64,000 bases of DNA from Dyadobacter chenhuakuii. Lineage in GTDB: Bacteria; Bacteroidota; Bacteroidia; Cytophagales; Spirosomataceae. The notes under the pieces are model-generated. The model was not told where the DNA came from. It worked only from the letters and a program-made list of their open reading frames with translations, and searched no databases. The DNA lies in assembly GCF_023821985.2 (NCBI RefSeq), contig NZ_CP098805.1:3472001-3536000 (forward strand), written 5' to 3'. The first letter of the stretch is position 1, and each line of letters starts with the position of its first letter. Position numbers and translations under genes: made by a program. Of the stretch, positions 58,960-64,000 are shown one piece after another.

Positions 58960-60429
58960 TTATTCTTTCAGGACTTTGCCTTCAACATTGTCCGCAAATG
59001 TGTTCGCGGTCTCAATGTCTTCATTCACGTTAGCCTGATAATTCACATAGACACCATATCCGCCGCTGCCCGAGATTTTCGAGTTTTTGATCTGGAAACT
59101 GGCTTGACTTCCGTAAACGGCAATGTTCACTTTCTTACCCGAAACCAGCGCTGTGCTGCCGCCGCCGGATATTTCCACATATTCGAATACATTCATCGCA
59201 CTGGTCGAGAAGCAGATCAGCCCTCTCCAGTAAGCAGGCTTGTTCTCTGCGCCTCTGATAATGATCTTCGAAGCCTGGGTTCCTTTTGCGTTGATATAAC
59301 CGTTGTCAACGGACATTCTGGCGCCTGCTGACATTTCAATGATTACACCTGGCAATAATTTCCAGTTTGCATCCACCGTAAGGCTTTCCAGGACGCGGTA
59401 AGGTGTTTTGTCTTTGAAACCCTGCCAAACAATTTCCCCGGCAGAACTCTTGGGAAGCTGCGATGCAGATATTTCCACCACATTCCGTCCGTTTCCACCC
59501 GTAAAAACGGAGTTAGGATCCAGTTTCGCAACGTTTCTGGCAGTCAGCAAAATGCCCGCTTCCGTGTTGTCCTTGAACACATTGAAAGCAAATGCGGACA
59601 AAATAACAGCATCTTCAACCCACAAACCATAACCGTCATTCTTTTCAAAAAGGCAGTCTTTGATTGACAATTCTGCCTTGGAACTGCCCGTAACGGCCAT
59701 ACCAGCTTTAATTCCGCTGTAAAGCACCTTACTGCCCGCATGCAGCACATGCACATTTTCCAATGTATTGGCACTGCTTGCAGAACGGAAAATCACGCCA
59801 GCCCAAAAGCCCTTTTTTGCTTCCTGACCTATCAGGCGGATCGGTTTGTTAGGTTCACCGGATGCAAGCAATATCCCGCCTCTATCATTTACTTCGAAAC
59901 GGGCGTCCCTTGCGAAAGCGATCACTACGCCTGGTTTCACTGTCAGTTCGGCATTCACTGCAATATTGCCGTTAGCAATGTAGTCGGGAAGGTCAGGATT
60001 ATCAATGCGGTCTTCCAATGTGGTTTTTGCATTAATATTCGCATCCAGCACAATCGGCTGAATAGCAGCTGCTGTGATCAGGACTTTGTCTTTGCTTTCG
60101 CCGTTCGCATTGCTGGTCGTCAGCTCAACTTCGTATTCACCGGGGAGGTCTGTTTTGAATGTTGGCTTATTAACCGTTGCTGAACTCAGCGCTACTGTGC
60201 TTCCGGCAGGTTTTTTGGTAAACGTCCACCGGAAATCGAATGGTTTGTTCTCGCTGTCGGTCGAAGCACTTCCGTCGAGGGTTACGATGTCACCGACCTT
60301 CACATTCTGGTCCGCACCGGCGCGGGCGGTAAGCGTGTTGCCTGGTTTTACGTCTTCATCTTCCTTACAGCTTGCTGCGAAAAGGGCAAGTGAAAAGAGG
60401 GCAAGCAGAATTCTTTTACTTTTTAACAT
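58960..60429 (-). CDS. lipoprotein with PKD domain and parallel beta-helix
   Basis: A 489-residue lipoprotein (signal MLKSKRILLALFSLALFAASC, Cys21) and first gene of the five-gene operon. Residues about 35-120 are a PKD domain (RAGADQNVKVGDIVTLDGSA, FDFRWTFTKKPAGS, GEYEVELTTSNANGES). From about residue 150 the chain has the repeating pattern of a right-handed parallel beta-helix: LENVHVLHAGSKV, LSIKDCLFEKNDGYGLWVED, VFKDNTEAGILLTARN, FEYVEISGGGSTALV and FQIKNSKISGSGGYGVYVNY. Such folds often bind or cut polysaccharide, but no catalytic motif was identified. It is encoded 150 bp downstream of the two-component system. Confidence 0.8.
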   Translation of the reverse strand: MLKSKRILLALFSLALFAASCKEDEDVKPGNTLTARAGADQNVKVGDIVTLDGSASTDSENKPFDFRWTFTKKPAGSTVALSSATVNKPTFKTDLPGEYEVELTTSNANGESKDKVLITAAAIQPIVLDANINAKTTLEDRIDNPDLPDYIANGNIAVNAELTVKPGVVIAFARDARFEVNDRGGILLASGEPNKPIRLIGQEAKKGFWAGVIFRSASSANTLENVHVLHAGSKVLYSGIKAGMAVTGSSKAELSIKDCLFEKNDGYGLWVEDAVILSAFAFNVFKDNTEAGILLTARNVAKLDPNSVFTGGNGRNVVEISASQLPKSSAGEIVWQGFKDKTPYRVLESLTVDANWKLLPGVIIEMSAGARMSVDNGYINAKGTQASKIIIRGAENKPAYWRGLICFSTSAMNVFEYVEISGGGSTALVSGKKVNIAVYGSQASFQIKNSKISGSGGYGVYVNYQANVNEDIETANTFADNVEGKVLKE

Positions 60430-60517
60430 GGCTATTTTGAATTAACTGGACACTGATTTTCGCCATCGGCTCAATGGCGGTGCAATGGTAAGTCGAAATA
60501 GCGACGTGAGAAATTAC

Positions 60518-60563
60518 TGTCGATTAACAGCAGGTTTTATCGACAAAAGGCGTCAGTAGACGC
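60518..60563 (-). terminator. hairpins between the two-component genes and the lipoprotein operon
   Basis: GCGTC and GACGC (60550-60563) form a small stem that, on the minus strand, is followed by CTTTTG, 17 bp beyond the response-regulator stop. A second dyad, TGTCGAT / ATCGACA (60518-60545), follows. They may be a weak terminator, or a site in the promoter region of the lipoprotein operon. Confidence 0.4.
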
Positions 60564-60579
60564 TAATTTTTACCGTTTG

Positions 60580-61305
60580 CTAAAAAGTCAGCTTGAAGCG
60601 TCGCTGACAATCATTCCTGAAATTACGGCCGATGGGAAGTTCTTTCCCGGCAATTTCGATTTTGTGGGCATGGTAACTTTCCACCTTATCCACCGGCACA
60701 ATAAACGACCGGTGCACGCGGATGAAGCTGTCTTCGGGAAGCAACTCTTCCAGCAGGCTGATTTTTTGTTTTGTAATCAAAACTTTGTCTTTCAAAACCA
60801 CCTTAATGTAATCCCGAAGGCTTTCTACCCAAAGGATATCATTCACATTGACCTTCACCATTTTCCTATCCACTTTGAGATACAAAAAGACGTCCTGGTT
60901 ACTCACAGTGGCTTTTTGCGCGATAGAAACGGACTGATTGGTGACATTCAGGCTTGTGAAAACTTTGTCCATAGCCCTCAAAAATCGCTCGAACGGGATA
61001 GGTTTCAGCAAATAATCGACTGCATTTAAATCGAAACCTTCCACAGCATAATCCTGGTAAGCCGTTGTAAAAACCACTTTTGGCGGCGTTTTGAGGCTTC
61101 TTAACAGTTCAGTCCCGGTTAACCCGGGCATTTTCACATCCAAAAACATCAGATCCACTTCCCGCTGCCGCAGCACCTGAAAAGCCTGAATGGCATCCTG
61201 GCATCGCGCAACGATCTCAATTTCGCTGAAATTCCGGAGATAGTTGTCCAGCACTTCAATAGCATGCGGCTCATCGTCGACCAAAATTGCTTTGATTTTA
61301 ATCAT
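60580..61305 (-). CDS. LytTR-family response regulator
   Basis: A 241-residue cytoplasmic regulator. The receiver domain holds acidic residues in ILVDDEPHAIEVLDN, the phosphoacceptor Asp56 in MFLDVKMPGLTG, Thr in VFTTAYQDYAVEGF and Lys in YLLKPIPFERF. The output domain is LytTR, a DNA-binding beta fold: FLYLKVDRKMVKVNVNDILW, VESLRDYIKVVLKD, FIRVHRSFIVPVDKVES and ELPIGRNFRND. The start overlaps the last base of the kinase gene. The lipoprotein operon directly downstream is its most evident candidate target. Confidence 0.93.
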   Translation of the reverse strand: MIKIKAILVDDEPHAIEVLDNYLRNFSEIEIVARCQDAIQAFQVLRQREVDLMFLDVKMPGLTGTELLRSLKTPPKVVFTTAYQDYAVEGFDLNAVDYLLKPIPFERFLRAMDKVFTSLNVTNQSVSIAQKATVSNQDVFLYLKVDRKMVKVNVNDILWVESLRDYIKVVLKDKVLITKQKISLLEELLPEDSFIRVHRSFIVPVDKVESYHAHKIEIAGKELPIGRNFRNDCQRRFKLTF

Positions 61306-62405
61306 CAGGCTATCTCCATTTTCTTATCCAATTCCAATTCCAGAATCACTGCGAAAACCTCATCTTCTTCCAGGATTTTGAGCTGATATGCAGACGGATA
61401 CAAGATATCCAGGCGCTTCCTGACGTTGGCTAAGCCGATGCTTGCATGATGGCTTCGGTTGTCTTTCAAATCTGGTCGTTCGGGTTTGCTGTTTGATATT
61501 TTAAATTTAAGAAAATTGTTTTTGACCCGCAGATCCATATTAATCCACGCCTGCCCTACCTGCTCGCTGGCGCCATGTTTGAATGCATTTTCAACTAATG
61601 GAAGGATCAGCAGCGGCGCAATTTTGTATTCGCCGGAAAGACCATTGATGCTGAAATTAATGTCCAAGCGTTCTTCATAACGGATTTTTTCCAGCTCAAT
61701 ATAACGCTCGACAATGCTTATATCACGCTCTAAATCAACCACATCCGTATTGGCCTCATAAAGCATATAACGCAATATTTCTGCCAGCCCAATCACCACC
61801 GAAGGGGATTGCGGTGATTGGTTCAATGTTAATGCGTAGAGATTGTTGAGTGTGTTAAATAGAAAATGCGGGTGTAACTGACCTTTCAAAAAGTTCAGCT
61901 CAGCCTCTATCGCCGCCTGTCTTCTTTCAAACCACATTTTAAAAAATTTAACTGATAAGGCGATCCACACAAAAATATTGGTCTGCTCGAACGCGCTGAT
62001 CAGATACACCGGTTTCGAAAGCTGCTGCCAGAAATTCCCTTCCAGTTTTTTCCAGACAAATGTCGGGTCCGTCTTTCTAACTGCGCCGTAAATGATGGGA
62101 TCAGCAACAAAAATTTCCATTAACCGGAACGCCAGCGTGGATAGCAGCACGGCGGCAATGAGCAGGATAAAAAATTCGATCCGCTTTCTCCTGTTGAAAA
62201 ATTTCGGAATGATAACATACCCGATCGAATAAAAATAGGCAATGTGTATAGGCAAAAACAAGGCAACAACCCCGATCGCAATCCAATAATCCGGCATTCC
62301 CGCGCCGTAAATCAGTGTCAGGATAACCAGGACTGCGATCCAGAATGCTGCATGCTGCAAAACCCTAAGTCGGGTCTGATGAGTAGGGTAAACGTTTGGG
62401 CGCAT
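61305..62405 (-). CDS. LytS/YehU-type sensor histidine kinase
   Basis: A 366-residue membrane kinase (ATG at 62405; a TTG two codons upstream is possible). Four hydrophobic segments in the first 155 residues (FWIAVLVILTLIYG, WIAIGVVALFLPIHIAY, FFILLIAAVLLSTLAF, IFVWIALSVKFF) form the sensor. The kinase core has the HisKA-like motif LHPHFLFNTLNNLYAL with phospho-accepting His180, and an ATPase domain with LILPLVENAFKHG (N box) and IGLANVRKRL (G box). It acts on the LytTR regulator encoded with it. The signal is unknown. Confidence 0.92.
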   Translation of the reverse strand: MRPNVYPTHQTRLRVLQHAAFWIAVLVILTLIYGAGMPDYWIAIGVVALFLPIHIAYFYSIGYVIIPKFFNRRKRIEFFILLIAAVLLSTLAFRLMEIFVADPIIYGAVRKTDPTFVWKKLEGNFWQQLSKPVYLISAFEQTNIFVWIALSVKFFKMWFERRQAAIEAELNFLKGQLHPHFLFNTLNNLYALTLNQSPQSPSVVIGLAEILRYMLYEANTDVVDLERDISIVERYIELEKIRYEERLDINFSINGLSGEYKIAPLLILPLVENAFKHGASEQVGQAWINMDLRVKNNFLKFKISNSKPERPDLKDNRSHHASIGLANVRKRLDILYPSAYQLKILEEDEVFAVILELELDKKMEIA

Positions 62406-62661
62406 AGGCAAATATAAATAATTCAGCGCCTATTTTTCGAGCCTGAAAACATTGTCGACAAAGATCACCCTAAGATCGACAAACAGCATAAAAGCCATAG
62501 GTTCAGCCCTGTTAAGACAAAATATCTGCCAGGCATGTGGATTGAGCCGATACTCACTTACAAATTGAGGAATAGGGCACAATAGGAAGATAAAACATCC
62601 AAATTCACGCACAAAATCACAATTTGTATCTAAAATTCTTCCCGTCCGTGGTTTTTCTACT

Positions 62662-62669
62662 TAGTTTTG
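62662..62669 (+). promoter_or_regulatory. -7 box for ahcY
   Basis: TAGTTTTG, a full match to TAnnTTTG, is 35 bp before the ahcY ATG. A proper -33 TTG at 20 nt is missing (the place reads ATTCTT). The remaining 250 bp up to the histidine kinase gene hold nothing else that I recognise. Confidence 0.45.
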
Positions 62670-62704
62670 TATTAAAATAAAGATATTAACTAAACTGTCA
62701 AATA

Positions 62705-64000
62705 ATGGCAACGTCAACAGAAACGTACATTCCTTATAAGGTAAAAGACATCACTTTGGCCGAATGGGGCCGTAAAGAAATTACACTTGCAGAAGCTGAA
62801 ATGCCAGGTTTAATGGCAATCCGCGCTGAATACGGTCCATCTCAGCCCCTTGCAGGTGCACGTGTTGCCGGTTGCTTGCACATGACGATCCAGACTGCGG
62901 TCTTGATCGAAACATTGACAGCATTAGGAGCTGAGGTTACCTGGTCTTCATGTAACATTTTCTCAACGCAGGATCACGCAGCAGCGGCAATCGCAGCAGC
63001 GGGTATCCCGGTTTACGCTTGGAAAGGCATGAACGAAGAGGAATTCAACTGGTGTATCGAGCAAACATTGTTCTTCGGTGAAGACCGCAAGCCATTGAAT
63101 ATGATCCTGGACGACGGCGGTGACCTTACGAACATGGTTTTCGACGAATATCCAGAGCTGATCGAAGGCATTAAAGGACTTTCAGAAGAAACCACAACGG
63201 GCGTGCTTCGTCTGTATGATCGTTTGAAAAACGGAACGCTTCATTTGCCTGCAATCAATGTAAATGACTCTGTTACAAAATCTAAATTTGATAACAAATA
63301 CGGCTGCCGCGAATCACTTGTAGATTCGATCCGTCGCGCAACTGACTTGATGCTTGCTGGTAAAGTGGCAGTTGTAGCAGGTTACGGTGACGTTGGTAAA
63401 GGTTCAGCAGAATCGCTTCGTGGCGCAGGATGCCGTGTATTGGTTACTGAAATTGATCCAATTTGCGCGCTTCAAGCTGCAATGGACGGTTTTGAAGTGG
63501 TTACAATGGACGAAGCTGCAACGCGTGCGAACATTTTTGTAACAGCAACAGGAAATTACAAGATCATCACAGACCGTCACTTCCTGGCAATGCGTGACAA
63601 AGCGGTAGTATGTAACATCGGTCACTTCGACAACGAAATCGACATGGCTTGGTTGAACTCCACTTATGGCGATTCAAAAGTGCAAATCAAACCACAGGTT
63701 GACATTTATTCTGTTGCCGGCAAAGACATTATCATTCTTGCAGAAGGCCGTTTGGTAAACCTGGGCTGCGCAATGGGTCACCCATCATTCGTAATGTCCT
63801 GCTCGTTCTCTAACCAGACATTGGCTCAAATCGAACTTTGGACCAACACTGCAGCTTACGAGAAAAAAGTATACGTACTTCCAAAAGCACTAGACGAAAA
63901 AGTAGCAGCCTTCCACTTAGCGCACGTAGGCGCGAAGCTGGAAACGCTTTCAGACGAGCAAGCGGCTTACATTGGTGTTAGCACCGAGGGGCCGTTCAAG
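62705..64000 (+). CDS. ahcY: S-adenosylhomocysteinase, nearly complete
   Basis: 432 codons are visible from the ATG at 62705 to the window edge without a stop. The enzyme splits S-adenosylhomocysteine into adenosine and homocysteine and keeps methylation going. Motifs: [76 protein letters not shown] (with the catalytic Lys/Asp) and the NAD site [20 protein letters not shown], later [12 protein letters not shown] and [14 protein letters not shown]. The last visible residues, [11 protein letters not shown], are followed in the family by only about five more, so nearly the whole protein is here. Confidence 0.97.
   Translation, partial: MATSTETYIPYKVKDITLAEWGRKEITLAEAEMPGLMAIRAEYGPSQPLAGARVAGCLHMTIQTAVLIETLTALGAEVTWSSCNIFSTQDHAAAAIAAAGIPVYAWKGMNEEEFNWCIEQTLFFGEDRKPLNMILDDGGDLTNMVFDEYPELIEGIKGLSEETTTGVLRLYDRLKNGTLHLPAINVNDSVTKSKFDNKYGCRESLVDSIRRATDLMLAGKVAVVAGYGDVGKGSAESLRGAGCRVLVTEIDPICALQAAMDGFEVVTMDEAATRANIFVTATGNYKIITDRHFLAMRDKAVVCNIGHFDNEIDMAWLNSTYGDSKVQIKPQVDIYSVAGKDIIILAEGRLVNLGCAMGHPSFVMSCSFSNQTLAQIELWTNTAAYEKKVYVLPKALDEKVAAFHLAHVGAKLETLSDEQAAYIGVSTEGPFK

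Noticed and set aside
1-64000. tRNA or rRNA genes
   Set aside because: No cloverleaf with a T-loop consensus or rRNA-like conserved stretch was noticed on either strand by reading; a covariance-model scan was not possible.

Overview
The window is a chromosomal segment from a Bacteroidota bacterium, most likely of the Cytophagales and close to Dyadobacter/Spirosomataceae (an inference from gene content; no marker was searched). The signs are a gliding-motility lipoprotein (GldD), the type IX secretion (T9SS) component PorZ, several secreted proteins with the C-terminal T9SS sorting domain, many lipoproteins with an LxxC-type lipobox, a carboxypeptidase-regulatory/TonB-receptor architecture, and promoters of the Bacteroidota form TTG-N20-TAnnTTTG. 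No tRNA, rRNA, insertion sequence, prophage or CRISPR array was seen.

Layout. 0-5.6 kb: end of clpP, clpX, a short-chain dehydrogenase, a PfkB-type phosphofructokinase, a Tat-exported beta-propeller protein and a membrane protein. 5.6-9.8 kb: a compact metal-uptake locus, probably for zinc: a ZnuD-like TonB receptor with a lipoprotein, a Zur/Fur-type repressor and a MerC-like membrane protein. The receptor and merC promoters carry the same palindrome (TGCAAC-N3-GTTGCA) over the -33 element. 9.8-18 kb: a serine hydrolase, a sugar-acid dehydratase with an SDR dehydrogenase, a degenerate ImmA/IrrE-like protein, gldD, glmS and a single-domain glycogen-synthase-like protein. 18-25 kb: panC and panD separated by a hairpin/minisatellite and a Gfo/Idh oxidoreductase on the opposite strand, then a YbhN-type membrane protein, rfaE2 and a zinc metallopeptidase. 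25-31.5 kb: gcvT, comB, a three-module secreted protein, porZ and udk.

31.5-35.2 kb is the most interesting stretch. Two small lipoproteins are followed by a 53-codon gene that has every sequence mark of a lasso-peptide precursor (leader Y-x2-P-x-L-x3-G-x5-T, core Gly1 and Asp8), then by an asparagine-synthetase-like lasso cyclase. No B1/RRE or B2 leader-peptidase gene is present in the window. 35.2-41.6 kb holds two tandem C25 (gingipain-family) cysteine peptidases with T9SS sorting domains. 42-49 kb contains mqo and three tandem C1q-like secreted proteins. The first of these is a chimeric pseudogene, and between the first and second lies a scar made of a broken 3' end of the downstream sugar epimerase joined to a 121-bp piece of mqo, which allows the duplication to be reconstructed.

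49-64 kb: FG-GAP/VCBS proteins and a RhaT-type sugar permease, murF, an AhpC/AhpD peroxide-defence pair, a five-gene operon of lipoproteins and small membrane proteins, a LytS/LytTR-type two-component system just upstream of it, and an almost complete ahcY running off the right edge.
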